From Prevotella corporis DSM 18810 = JCM 8529 (GTDB lineage Bacteria > Bacteroidota > Bacteroidia > Bacteroidales > Bacteroidaceae), in NCBI RefSeq assembly GCF_000430525.1, contig NZ_AUME01000001.1, positions 124,001 through 188,000 of the forward strand: a stretch of DNA of 64,000 nt, given 5' to 3'. Position 1 is the first letter of the stretch; each line of letters opens with the position of its first letter. Below the pieces are notes generated by a model. The model worked only from the letters and a program-made list of their open reading frames with translations, had not been told where the DNA came from and did no database searches. Made by a program: the position numbers and the translations under genes. This document shows positions 36,645 through 45,807 of the stretch, piece by piece.

Positions 36645-38573
36645 ATGATAGACAGACCAACGGTAGATAGGATAATGGAGGCGGCCAACATTGTTGACGT
36701 CATTTCGGAGTTTGTCTCGCTGCGAAAGGCGGGGACAAGTTTCAAGGGACTGTGTCCTTTTCACGACGACCGTACACCATCGTTCTCGGTCAGTCCGGTC
36801 AAGGGAGTCTATAAGTGCTTTTCGTGTGGCGAAGCGGGCAACGTGGTGAACTTCATCATGAAGCATGAGCAGATGACTTATCCTGAGGCGTTGCGCTGGA
36901 TAGCACGGAAATACAACATCGAGGTGCAAGAACGCGAGCTGACGAGCGAGGAAAAACGGCTGGAAAATGAGCGCGAGTCGATGTTCTTGGTGAACGAGTG
37001 GGCGTCAAAGTATTTTCAGGACATTCTCAAGAACCATGCCGATGGACAGGCAATCGGCTTGCAGTATTTCCGCAGTCGTGGCTTCCGCGACGACATCATA
37101 GAGAAGTTTCAACTGGGTTTCTGTCTAACGGGTCGTCAAACGTTTTCCAATGCGGCGCTGCAGGCAGGTTACAAGAAGGAATTCCTACTGAAAACCGGAC
37201 TCTGCTATGAGCGTGAGAATGGTGGTCTGATAGACCGCTTCAACGGTAGGGTTATCTTCCCTTGGATAAGCGTCAGCGGTAAGGTGACGGCTTTTGGCGG
37301 ACGACTGCTTGACTCCAGGACAAAGGGTGTCAGTCAGAAATACGTCAATTCGCCCGATAGCGAGGTTTACCACAAGGAACGCGAGCTATATGGCATCTTT
37401 CAGGCCAAGAAAGCCATCGCCAAGTTCGACCTTGTTTATATGGTTGAGGGCTATACCGATGTAGTGGCCATGCACCAATGCGGCATAGAAAATGTGGTGG
37501 CCAACAGCGGAACGGCGCTTTCGACCTACCAAATCAAGCTGCTAAGACGCTTCACTTCCAACATCGTGCTGCTTTATGATGGCGATGCGGCTGGCCAGCA
37601 CGCAGCCTTGCGAGGTACGGACATGCTGCTCTCGGAGGGAATGAATGTGAAAGTGCTGCTGCTTCCTGATGGAAAAGACCCCGATGAGATGGCAAAGAGC
37701 TATTCGGCGGAGGATTTCCGTAAATATATTGAGGACAACCAGACCGACTTTATCGTATTCAAAATTAATGTGTTGCTCCAAGGTGTCACCGACCCCGTGA
37801 AGAGGTCGGAGGCCATCAACTCCATCGTTAGGAGCATTGCGGTAATCAAAGATCCGATACTCCGCGACACCTATCTCCGTGAATGTGCCCACCGGACGGG
37901 AACAAAGGAAGAGACGCTGATTCTACAGATGAACCGTTACATCTACAACAACAAGGAACAGCAGCGGAAAGAAGAGCAGCGAAACGAGACAGAACAGCCG
38001 ACACCAGAGCCTTTGCGACCGGCGACACCGATGCAGCAGGCTTCGAAGGTGGAGACGATGCTTGTTCAGGCCATCGTCCGCGACGGTGAGAAGATAATTA
38101 TTCGTGATGTCCAAAACGAAGAGACAGGTGAGACAATCAATTTGAACGTCGCACAGTATATAGCCTATGACCTCGGACTCGACAATCTCGTCTTTGCCAA
38201 CCCGCTTTCGGTGCAGATTCTAACGGAGGCCGTTGAGCACAGCAACGACCCAGGCTTTAAGGCTGAGGAATATTTCACCCATCATCCTGACATCCATGTC
38301 TCGACTCTTGCCGTACGGTTGAGTGTCGAACAGTTCCAGCTCTCTGAGAGTCTGCAAGTCAGAGAGAGGGAAATTGAGCGAAAGGATCGCATCATGCACC
38401 TCATTCTCGATTTCCGGATGGACTATGTTGAGCATCATCTCAAGGAACTACAGGTCAGGCTCTCGCAGGAAAAAGACATTGAAAAGATGATGGAAGTCAT
38501 GGGAGAAATCAAGAAAATGCAGAATATGCGCAATATATTGGCAAAGAAATTAGGCAATGATATAGTAGTATGA
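36645..38573 (+). CDS. dnaG: DNA primase DnaG
   Basis: A 642-residue primase that lays RNA primers for replication. The N-terminal zinc ribbon uses Cys37, His40, Cys58 and Cys61 (CPFH...CFSC). The TOPRIM catalytic core is seen at VEGYTDVVAMHQCG (Glu near residue 267), NSGTALS and LLYDGDAAGQ. A Glu/Gln/Pro-rich linker around residues 430-465 leads to the C-terminal helicase-binding region. The stop overlaps the next start as ATGA. Confidence 0.96.
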   Translation: MIDRPTVDRIMEAANIVDVISEFVSLRKAGTSFKGLCPFHDDRTPSFSVSPVKGVYKCFSCGEAGNVVNFIMKHEQMTYPEALRWIARKYNIEVQERELTSEEKRLENERESMFLVNEWASKYFQDILKNHADGQAIGLQYFRSRGFRDDIIEKFQLGFCLTGRQTFSNAALQAGYKKEFLLKTGLCYERENGGLIDRFNGRVIFPWISVSGKVTAFGGRLLDSRTKGVSQKYVNSPDSEVYHKERELYGIFQAKKAIAKFDLVYMVEGYTDVVAMHQCGIENVVANSGTALSTYQIKLLRRFTSNIVLLYDGDAAGQHAALRGTDMLLSEGMNVKVLLLPDGKDPDEMAKSYSAEDFRKYIEDNQTDFIVFKINVLLQGVTDPVKRSEAINSIVRSIAVIKDPILRDTYLRECAHRTGTKEETLILQMNRYIYNNKEQQRKEEQRNETEQPTPEPLRPATPMQQASKVETMLVQAIVRDGEKIIIRDVQNEETGETINLNVAQYIAYDLGLDNLVFANPLSVQILTEAVEHSNDPGFKAEEYFTHHPDIHVSTLAVRLSVEQFQLSESLQVREREIERKDRIMHLILDFRMDYVEHHLKELQVRLSQEKDIEKMMEVMGEIKKMQNMRNILAKKLGNDIVV

Positions 38574-40216
38574 TTGACAAAATCAGGAGTCTGTTCAGAC
38601 ATAAAATCCGGTTCTCTGATGCCAATTCAGCCAACAACCGACGATGGGTTGGCAAGGGACTGACGGCACTCAACTGCGAAGTCGAGTGGCGGAAGGACGG
38701 CGAAGAGGATGTGGCCCACTATGATTTTCAAAGTGGTCACTTCGGGATTCGTGTGCAGAAGAATACCCCCAACGTTCTCTTGTCGTTCCTTTTCATTGCC
38801 GAAGCTCCGATGCTGGAGATAAACAATGTGCGACAGTTGTGCAATCAATTCAATCTGAGTTCCGATGGACCACGTTTCGCCTATTCAATCAATGAGGAAA
38901 AGAATCTGATTAACGTCCATCTGTTCTATAATCTGTTGCTTGACGAGGACCGTGTGAGAGCTATCCTGTCGCGTGCCATGACTGACCTTTTTGGTTGGCA
39001 GAACGTTTTCCTGCGGAAGCTGGGCGATTTGCTGAAAAATCAGTATCGACAGAACGACAATGACGTGGAATTGACTTCAAAACAGCTTGCACGCGAGCTG
39101 TTCTTGCTAAGCCAGCAAGAGCTCACCCATCGGAGCTCGCCCCTTGTATGGCGTCATAATGAGGTGCGGAAACTGACTCTGAAGCAGTGGATGGATACGG
39201 CTTGCGATCTTCATAGCTTTGTTCCGTCAGAGCTAACGATCATGACCGACAAAGTAGAGACGTTGAATGAACGCAAAATGATTGAGGATTTCGAATTCCA
39301 TTCTTTGCTGATTGCTGACAAAGCGTTCAAGAGAAAGAGTGCAACGCTTAACCTCACATTCTTTTCACCTTCTGAACCAGACCGCAGAAGGTATGCCACT
39401 ATCTTCGTTCAACAGGCCGAAGGCGAAGGCGATGCTCTCCGTTATAGGATAACTTCCACACTCATGCCGATGTCGGTAGATGCCAACGGCGCTGACTCAC
39501 ACAAGCAAACGCAGCCGATGACAGTGTCAGCGCTTGTGGAATATGACTTACGAACCGACAAACAGCAATCCGATGAGTTCCGTTACATGTGGCAAGATGC
39601 AAAAGACAAGATTGAAAAAGGCGAGGTTGACTCCCTGAGTGACGAGCAAAGGCTGATTGCCAACACCGTGTTGCCTGATGTGGCGAAAAGTCTTTATCGA
39701 GGCAAGCAACTCTATTTGCAAGGTAGATACTACGAGGCTATTCTGCATTTGGAGAATGCTTTCTACTTTCTGCACGGCAGTTTCAATGAGTTGTATGGCT
39801 CAGAGCAGGAGAATTACTTTGAGGTTTGTTACATGTTGGGCTTCTGTTACAATAGTTTGGGAAACTATCAACGAGCTTTCTATTATCTGACGTTCACCAT
39901 CGGCCTGAATCGGATCACCTTTACCGAAGAGTACATCAACTGTCTGGTCAACATGGGTGACTTCCGAGCATTGGCTTATATAAATAACATCATCTCGGAA
40001 CTGGAGAATGCCTATGGAAAGGGCGACGACGGCGATGCCCCGGAGCCACACATGCAGGCTTTTATCTCATTTCTCCAACGGCGAAAGGCCTATATCTATG
40101 TCGAACAGGGCAAGTTCGACGATGCCGAGGCGCTGCTGAAATCATTGCTTAACGACCCTTACAGCAGCGACTTCGCATTGAAAGAGCTGGCCTATCTTCA
40201 ACGATTACGAACCTAA
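38570..40216 (+). CDS. TPR-containing protein of unknown function, coupled to dnaG
   Basis: A 548-residue cytoplasmic protein. The N-terminal 150 residues (FAYSINEEKNLINVHLFYNLL, listed as a region near 102-122, and SRAMTDLFGWQNVFLRKLGDL) look like an alpha/beta YbjN- or secretion-chaperone-like domain. The C-terminal third has tetratricopeptide helices: LQGRYYEAILHLENAFYFL, VCYMLGFCYNSLGNYQRAFYYL and AYIYVEQGKFDDAEALLKSLL. It overlaps dnaG by 4 bases. I do not recognise a named family, and the link to primase is positional only. Confidence 0.7.
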   Translation: MIDKIRSLFRHKIRFSDANSANNRRWVGKGLTALNCEVEWRKDGEEDVAHYDFQSGHFGIRVQKNTPNVLLSFLFIAEAPMLEINNVRQLCNQFNLSSDGPRFAYSINEEKNLINVHLFYNLLLDEDRVRAILSRAMTDLFGWQNVFLRKLGDLLKNQYRQNDNDVELTSKQLARELFLLSQQELTHRSSPLVWRHNEVRKLTLKQWMDTACDLHSFVPSELTIMTDKVETLNERKMIEDFEFHSLLIADKAFKRKSATLNLTFFSPSEPDRRRYATIFVQQAEGEGDALRYRITSTLMPMSVDANGADSHKQTQPMTVSALVEYDLRTDKQQSDEFRYMWQDAKDKIEKGEVDSLSDEQRLIANTVLPDVAKSLYRGKQLYLQGRYYEAILHLENAFYFLHGSFNELYGSEQENYFEVCYMLGFCYNSLGNYQRAFYYLTFTIGLNRITFTEEYINCLVNMGDFRALAYINNIISELENAYGKGDDGDAPEPHMQAFISFLQRRKAYIYVEQGKFDDAEALLKSLLNDPYSSDFALKELAYLQRLRT

Positions 40217-40230
40217 AACTGTAGAATGGC

Positions 40231-41652
40231 ATGATTTACGTTCATTGGATAGTCTTAGTTGCCTACACGGTTGTGGCCATTATCGCACTGATTACCGTGT
40301 TGATGGAGAACCGTCAGCCCGCAAAGACTATGGCCTGGGCGTTAGTTTTGGTATTTATGCCCTTGGTGGGAATCGTGCTTTACTTCTTCTTTGGTCAGCA
40401 TACGCGCAAGGAAAGGCACATCTGGCAGCGCAGTCTCGACCAATTGACAAAGCGGTCGATGCTCGAATTTGTCGAACAGAAGAACCTTCAGTTGCCTGAA
40501 CGTCACCTGGAGTTGATAGATCTCTTTATGAATCAGAACTGGGCGCTGCCTTTTAAGGACAACGAAACTGAGGTTTTCGAGTCGGGTTATGAGTATTTTC
40601 CCTCTCTTCTCCAAGCGATAGCGAAGGCAAAGCACCACATTCACATCATCACCTACATCATAGATGACGATCCTTTGGGTAATCTCGTGGCCGATGCGCT
40701 CATCGACAGGGCTCGCGAAGGTGTCGAAGTGCGTTTTATCTATGATGATGTGGGGTCGTGGAAAACCAAGAACCGTTTCTTTGAGCGTATGCGTGAGGAG
40801 GGTATCGAGGTGCATCCGTTCATGCCTGTTAGGTTTCCGCTGTTCACAAGGAAAGTGAATTATCGCAATCACCGCAAGATTTGCGTCATCGATGGTCAGA
40901 TTGGGTTCATCGGTGGGATGAATATTGCTCGTCGTTATGTGAGCAGTCACAAGCAAAAGCTCTGGCGCGACACGCATGTGAAGATTGTTGGCTCTGCGGT
41001 CTATGGCCTTCAGCGCTCGTTCCTTGTGGATTGGTTCTACGTTGTCCGCACACTGATAACCGACAGGAAGTACTATCCCAGCTCAATTGTTAAGCCCAAC
41101 AACTGTCTTGTTCAAGTTGTCACGAGCAGTCCGACGAGCCAATGGCCTGAGATAGAGCAGGGTTATATGAAGATACTTTTGAGTGCGAAGAAGTATGTCT
41201 TTATGGAGACACCTTATTTCCTGCCCACCGAGCCCATTATCTTTGCCATGCGGACGGCTGCCGTGTCAGGTGTTGACGTTCGTTTGATGATTCCTTTGCG
41301 AACCGACACGAAGATTGTGGAGTGGGCTTCGCGCACTTATGTGATGGAAGCGGTGCGCGCTGGTGTCAAGGTGGTGCTCTATACAGCAGGCTTCAATCAC
41401 TCAAAGCTCCTCGTCAGCGACGATTGCCTGTCGTCCATTGGTTCAAGCAATGTCGATTTCAGGAGTTTCGAGAACAATTTCGAGGCCAATGCATTCTTCT
41501 ACGATGAGAAAATGGCTTTGAAGGTGAAAGGGATTTTCCTCAATGATGAGGCCAATAGTGTTCCATTGGAAGAGGTAAAGGACATTACCCACCGTTCGTT
41601 CCTGCAGCGTTTGTGGGAGTCGGTGGTGCGATTGTTGAGCCCGTTGTTATAA
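40231..41652 (+). CDS. cls: Cardiolipin synthase
   Basis: A 473-residue membrane enzyme with two N-terminal helices (residues 4-24 and 34-54) and two phospholipase-D motifs. HKD motif 1 is NHRKICVIDGQIGFIGGMN, motif 2 is NHSKLLVSDDCLSSIGSSN, both with complete H-x-K-x4-D. It joins two phosphatidylglycerol molecules to form cardiolipin. The gene follows the TPR gene by 14 bases and overlaps the convergent rsmD stop by 6 bases. Confidence 0.93.
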   Translation: MIYVHWIVLVAYTVVAIIALITVLMENRQPAKTMAWALVLVFMPLVGIVLYFFFGQHTRKERHIWQRSLDQLTKRSMLEFVEQKNLQLPERHLELIDLFMNQNWALPFKDNETEVFESGYEYFPSLLQAIAKAKHHIHIITYIIDDDPLGNLVADALIDRAREGVEVRFIYDDVGSWKTKNRFFERMREEGIEVHPFMPVRFPLFTRKVNYRNHRKICVIDGQIGFIGGMNIARRYVSSHKQKLWRDTHVKIVGSAVYGLQRSFLVDWFYVVRTLITDRKYYPSSIVKPNNCLVQVVTSSPTSQWPEIEQGYMKILLSAKKYVFMETPYFLPTEPIIFAMRTAAVSGVDVRLMIPLRTDTKIVEWASRTYVMEAVRAGVKVVLYTAGFNHSKLLVSDDCLSSIGSSNVDFRSFENNFEANAFFYDEKMALKVKGIFLNDEANSVPLEEVKDITHRSFLQRLWESVVRLLSPLL

Positions 41653-42213
41653 ATCGGTCAGTTCTCCGTTGTTGGTCGGTAAGGGTTGAAACAGCGAGAA
41701 GTTGACACTCCCATAGCTTCTGTGCTCCTTGAAGTTGGCATGGGTCGAGAAGTCATTCTGTTTGCCATGTTCAAACACGAATACGCCGTCAGCGTTCAGC
41801 AGGTCGTATTGGAAGATTAAATCAGGGATGGTTGCCAATTCGGGTAAAGCGTAGGGAGGATCGGCAAAGATAAGGTCGAACTTCTGATGGCAGCTTTTCA
41901 GGAACCGGAAAACGTCGCCACGTATCAGAATGTCGTTTTCTGCTTTAATCTTCTTCAGGCATTCAGCTATAAAGTGTGCGTGGTCACGGTCTTTCTCCAC
42001 GCTCACCACCTCCTTGCATCCGCGCGAGAGCAATTCGAGTGTGATGCTTCCCGTACCGGCGAATAGGTCAACTGCTATTGTGTCCTCCAAGTCGATGTAA
42101 CTGTTCAGCACATTGAAGATATTCTCTTTGGCGAAGTCAGTGGTTGGCCTTGCTTTGAACGTGTGAGGAATATCGAAACGCCTGCCTTTGTATAGTCCTG
42201 TTATGATTCTCAT
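41647..42213 (-). CDS. rsmD: 16S rRNA (guanine-966-N2)-methyltransferase RsmD
   Basis: A 188-residue SAM-dependent enzyme. It starts MRIITGLYKGRRF and shows RPTTDFAKENIFNVL, the SAM loop DLFAGTGSITLE (about residues 49-60), SVEKDRDH and the catalytic FADPPYALPEL. It methylates G966 of 16S rRNA. The ATG is 9 bases after the stop of the DUF3822 gene, a neighbour commonly found beside it in Bacteroidetes. Confidence 0.95.
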   Translation of the reverse strand: MRIITGLYKGRRFDIPHTFKARPTTDFAKENIFNVLNSYIDLEDTIAVDLFAGTGSITLELLSRGCKEVVSVEKDRDHAHFIAECLKKIKAENDILIRGDVFRFLKSCHQKFDLIFADPPYALPELATIPDLIFQYDLLNADGVFVFEHGKQNDFSTHANFKEHRSYGSVNFSLFQPLPTNNGELTDL

Positions 42214-42222
42214 GTTAGCTTT

Positions 42223-43035
42223 TTAACTCAAATACAATGCCTTCAGGTCGTAGGGGATGTCCTTTCGCTTGGCGAAGGAATTGTTGTTGAAGTCTATTTC
42301 TTGGTCGAGCAGATAGCAGCGTTGCAGGAACTTGTGCGCCTCCTCGTTGAGTTGTGTGCCGTTCGGGATGTTACCTGCAAGGTGAAGCTCGTCGCTTTCG
42401 GCATTCATGCCTATTTCTTTCCACGCATAAAGGATGAAATAGAGCATGTCGTTAATGCTCGATGCCTCGTAAGAGTTGCTGAAACGGAAGCGGTTCTGCT
42501 GAAAACTGAAAACCTCTAATTGCTTCTCATGATAATAAACAAACATTTTTCGTCGAGAGCCGGCTGAGGCACGGTGGTGCAGATGCGACCAGACGGCTTG
42601 CATCATCGGTTGTATTCTCACATCTTCAAAGTGGTCGTCAACCACCAGTCTCAGGTCTTTGTTGATGGTGAACACTGCCACGGCATTAAGATCGGGCAAC
42701 ACACTCGTCACCACGTCGTCGCTCCGTCTCCATTTGAGTGTGTGTTTGTAGAGTGTCTCCACGTCCTGTTCTTGAAACTCGTCGGTCGGTACGAGCATAA
42801 CGGGGTTGTCGATGAGAATCAACGTGCGTCTGAATCCGCTCTGTAGCAGTTCGGAACGGTTGAAAGCCTCGCGCAAATTGGCCGCTATGGATATGCCGTT
42901 GTTCAGCTCATATTGCTCGTAGGCAATGTGTTCGTCCTGCTGTGGGTCGCCCACCGCGAACGAAAGGTGGTTGGCTGAGATGCGAATTGTCAGTCGCAGC
43001 TTCTTGTCCGATGTTCTATGGTCGATTTTTTCCAT
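42223..43035 (-). CDS. DUF3822 family protein
   Basis: A 270-residue protein starting MEKIDHRTSDKKLRLTIRIS. It resembles the ASKHA (actin/hexokinase) fold seen in DUF3822: an SANHLSFAV strand, RRTLILIDNPVMLVP, then FVYYHEKQLEVFSF and a helix-rich middle ending LHLAGNIPNG. No active-site signature is clear. The ATG at 43033-43035 is chosen over a TTG three codons upstream and lies 16 bases after a -7 box. It probably forms a two-gene unit with rsmD. Confidence 0.8.
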   Translation of the reverse strand: MEKIDHRTSDKKLRLTIRISANHLSFAVGDPQQDEHIAYEQYELNNGISIAANLREAFNRSELLQSGFRRTLILIDNPVMLVPTDEFQEQDVETLYKHTLKWRRSDDVVTSVLPDLNAVAVFTINKDLRLVVDDHFEDVRIQPMMQAVWSHLHHRASAGSRRKMFVYYHEKQLEVFSFQQNRFRFSNSYEASSINDMLYFILYAWKEIGMNAESDELHLAGNIPNGTQLNEEAHKFLQRCYLLDQEIDFNNNSFAKRKDIPYDLKALYLS

Positions 43036-43051
43036 AACTTGCAATATGCTG

Positions 43052-43059
43052 CAAACTTA
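43052..43059 (-). promoter_or_regulatory. -7 box of the DUF3822-rsmD unit
   Basis: On the minus strand TAAGTTTG matches TAnnTTTG. The surrounding 14 bases (43051-43064) are identical to those at the promoter of the DKNYY gene (43803-43816). Confidence 0.65.
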
Positions 43060-43127
43060 CATATTTTTTTCCGATTATGCGGTTTTCTGTCCCAAAAATA
43101 TTGTTGGTATTCGGCTGCCAGCTGCGA

Positions 43128-43778
43128 TTAGTTCACCTTCTTCCCACGGTAGTAGGTGCGGAAAGTATCTTCGGCATACCCGTTTTGCAGCAGTTTGAAA
43201 CTGTCGGGATTGGCTTGCTCCACGATTTTGCCCATATAGTAAACACGGAATGTGTTGGCCGCATATCCCTCGCCGAGGTAATGGAGTGCGTCGGGGTTGG
43301 CATTCTCCATGATTCGCCCCATGTAGTAGGCTCGGAACGTGTCGCACGCATATCCCCCTCCCAGCTCTTTGAACGAGTCGGGGTTGGCTTTCTCGACTAT
43401 TCGCCCACGGAAGAGTACGGCGTTCGAGGTCACCATGTATCCGCTGCACCTGTAATCACCTCTGTCGTAATAGCTATCGTCATAGTCGGGGTGAGGCCAC
43501 TGCGGCACTTTCAGCCGGAAGGTCAGCGGATCGACGAACTCCATTATCTCGCCACGGAAGTAAACGTTGTACCGGTCTTTGGCATAGCCGAATCCCAACT
43601 CGATGAACGTCGGCAAATCAACGTTCCCAAATGGCTCTCCACGATAAAAGGCGATACCGTTTTCGACAAAGTAATCGCCCTGTTGGCTTTGCGCCTTGAC
43701 GATGGCCACCGAGCCTTGCAGCAATAAGCACACAAGCAGCGTGCGTAGGATGTTTCCAAGTGGTCTATGTGTCTTCAT
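43128..43778 (-). CDS. Exported DKNYY-repeat protein
   Basis: A 216-residue protein with a signal peptide (RTLLVCLLLQGSVAIVKAQ, residues 12-30). The mature part is built of tandem repeats of about 28 residues centred on patterns like GYAKDRYNVYFRG, GYACDTFRAYYMG, GYAANTFRVYYMG and GYAEDTFRTYYRG, as in DKNYY-family proteins. Two of the repeats are separated by a conserved ANPD segment. The family has no known function; a periplasmic or surface location is likely. Confidence 0.8.
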   Translation of the reverse strand: MKTHRPLGNILRTLLVCLLLQGSVAIVKAQSQQGDYFVENGIAFYRGEPFGNVDLPTFIELGFGYAKDRYNVYFRGEIMEFVDPLTFRLKVPQWPHPDYDDSYYDRGDYRCSGYMVTSNAVLFRGRIVEKANPDSFKELGGGYACDTFRAYYMGRIMENANPDALHYLGEGYAANTFRVYYMGKIVEQANPDSFKLLQNGYAEDTFRTYYRGKKVN

Positions 43779-43803
43779 CTTTCTTAAAATGATAGTTGTA
43801 GTG

Positions 43804-43811
43804 CAAACTTA
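43804..43811 (-). promoter_or_regulatory. -7 box of the DKNYY gene
   Basis: On the minus strand TAAGTTTG, with TTTG at 43834-43837 upstream at a slightly long 22-base spacing. Confidence 0.6.
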
Positions 43812-43951
43812 CATATATTTTTCCAAAGAGTTGCAAAACACTGTGTTCTTTTTATCAAAGTTTTGCAAACGTGTCTGGCACGTCAGTCTTATGGGCTTGG
43901 GGAGGGACGGCAAGAATCAGCCGATATTTCGACTATGGCAGTCGGGACGAC

Positions 43952-44076
43952 ATCGGTTGATTGTAAAGTATTTTCGCTGTCACTGCCCAAAACTTCAGCT
44001 TTTGCCCGGTGATCGGTCACCTTTTGCCGCTCGAAAGCTGACCTATTGCAGTATGAAAGGTGAGGAATGACTGTTG
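43952..44076. repeat. Composite repeat, locus F: degenerate module plus four 22-bp units
   Basis: A weak copy of the AT-rich module lies near 43955-43975 (GGTTGATTGTAAAGTATTTT). Units start at 43989, 44011, 44033 and 44055 with cores AAACTTCAGCTTT, ATCGGTCACCTTT, AAAGCTGACCTAT and AAAGGTGAGGAAT. The gap (43779-44301) lies between two divergent genes; the rest of it holds their promoters and no credible gene. Confidence 0.83.
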
Positions 44077-44247
44077 GAAAAATAAGATATTGATTCATAG
44101 CACCTTACAGGATTTTTGCAAAAGACTGTTTTGTCAACATATTTTACCTTTCACTATAGTCGCTTGTCTTTTGCCCTTGACCGTCCATTCCTTGGGAGGA
44201 ATCACAACGACGCATTGCCGATTAGTTGCTGAAGATGCGACAATTTT

Positions 44248-44279
44248 TTTGTTCACCTCGAATAAATCACTTATCTTTG
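44248..44279 (+). promoter_or_regulatory. Promoter of the RecD-like/SprT operon
   Basis: TTTG (44248-44251), 20 bases, TATCTTTG (44272-44279): a full consensus match, 22 bases before the ATG. Confidence 0.8.
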
Positions 44280-44301
44280 CAATTCCATATTTTAGAAGTC
44301 G

Positions 44302-45807
44302 ATGATACAAGACGAACTGGTATATCAGATTTTACAGGAATTCCGCTTCACCCCCACCAACGATCAGGCCAATGCACTGCGTGTGTTTTCCGAGTTCATG
44401 ACCGACAGGGATGAGCGTGCGGCGATGATTCTTCGTGGATGTGCTGGCACGGGCAAGACTTCGCTGGCCGGAGCCATGGTTAGGACGCTCCGTCGGTTGA
44501 GCTTCAAGGTTGCGCTCCTTGCCCCGACGGGTCGTGCGGCCAAGGTGTTCTCCTTGAATTCCGGTTTCCCAGCCTCAACCATCCATCGCCGCATCTACCG
44601 CGAGAAGGCCTTCAATGGCGCTGACGGACGGTTCAATCTCAATCAGAACATGTATCGCGATATGCTTTTCATGGTCGATGAGGCTTCGATGGTCAGTCTG
44701 TCGTCAGGCAATACGGCATTTGGCAGCGGATGTCTGCTCGACGACCTGATAGAATATGTTTACGGTGGCACTAATTGTCGTATGCTGCTCATCGGCGATA
44801 AAGCCCAGCTGCCGCCTGTTGGCGAGGAGGAGAGTCCAGCGTTGCGGTCCGATGTTCTCCGCTCTTACGGCCTACGGGTCTATGAGTGCGACTTGGATGA
44901 GGTGCTAAGGCAGGGGCAAGACTCTGGAATCCTTTGGAATGCGACGATGATACGCCGGATGATTACTCACGACGAGGCCACGCAGTTGCCACGGATCCGC
45001 CTCAGCGGTTTTGCCGATATTTCGGTAGTGCCGGGCGATGAGCTGATAGAGAGCCTTGCATCGAGTTTCTCGGCCGTGGGAGTGGATGAGACAATGGTCA
45101 TCACCCGTTCGAACAAGCGGGCTAATATCTTCAACCAAGGCATCAGAAACACGGTTCTGGGACGTGAGGAGGAACTGACGACGGGCGACTTGTTGATGGT
45201 GGTGAAGAACAAATACCTGACACCACGCAATCCCTCGACAAAGGAGGCGTCAGTAAAAAGTAAAGGCTTACAAGGCGATGCGCGGCAGTCAGCAAGCTCG
45301 AACCAACCACCTTTCGGGGGAATCGACGGAGGCTTCATTGCCAACGGTGACCGTGCCGTCGTGCGTCGTGTGCGCAATGTTCGTGAGCTTTATGGCTTCC
45401 GTTTTGCCGATGCTACCTTGGAGTTTCCCGATTATGACAAGACGGAGATAGATACGGTGGTCATCCTGGACACGTTGATGACAGAGGCACCAGCTTTGAC
45501 ACACCAACAGCACGAGCAGTTGTTCGACAATGTGGTGGCAGACTATGCTGACGTTCCGCTGAAAGCCGACCGCATGCGGCAGATTCGTGAGGACAAGTAC
45601 TACAATGCTATGCAGATCAAGTTCGGATATGCCGTCACCTGTCACAAGGCGCAGGGCGGACAGTGGGCGAACATCTACCTCGATCAGGGCTATATGACCG
45701 ATGAGATGCTCACTCCCGACTATATCCACTGGCTCTACACAGCTTTCACAAGGGCAACGGAACATCTTTACTTGGTGAACTGGCCGAGACAACAAATGGA
45801 AGAATGA
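44302..45807 (+). CDS. RecD-like superfamily 1B DNA helicase
   Basis: A 501-residue helicase. Walker A is GCAGTGKTS (about residues 49-57), motif Ia is LLAPTGRAAK, Walker B is LFMVDEASMVS, motif III is LIGDKAQLPPVG, and motifs V/VI are AVTCHKAQGGQW and LYTAFTRATEHLYLV. This is the RecD2-like core without the long N-terminal region of RecD2 proper. Between VKNKYL and GFIANGDRAVV lies an extra segment of about 33 residues rich in Ser, Gln and Gly (about 311-343). The stop overlaps the SprT-like start as ATGA. Confidence 0.88.
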   Translation: MIQDELVYQILQEFRFTPTNDQANALRVFSEFMTDRDERAAMILRGCAGTGKTSLAGAMVRTLRRLSFKVALLAPTGRAAKVFSLNSGFPASTIHRRIYREKAFNGADGRFNLNQNMYRDMLFMVDEASMVSLSSGNTAFGSGCLLDDLIEYVYGGTNCRMLLIGDKAQLPPVGEEESPALRSDVLRSYGLRVYECDLDEVLRQGQDSGILWNATMIRRMITHDEATQLPRIRLSGFADISVVPGDELIESLASSFSAVGVDETMVITRSNKRANIFNQGIRNTVLGREEELTTGDLLMVVKNKYLTPRNPSTKEASVKSKGLQGDARQSASSNQPPFGGIDGGFIANGDRAVVRRVRNVRELYGFRFADATLEFPDYDKTEIDTVVILDTLMTEAPALTHQQHEQLFDNVVADYADVPLKADRMRQIREDKYYNAMQIKFGYAVTCHKAQGGQWANIYLDQGYMTDEMLTPDYIHWLYTAFTRATEHLYLVNWPRQQMEE

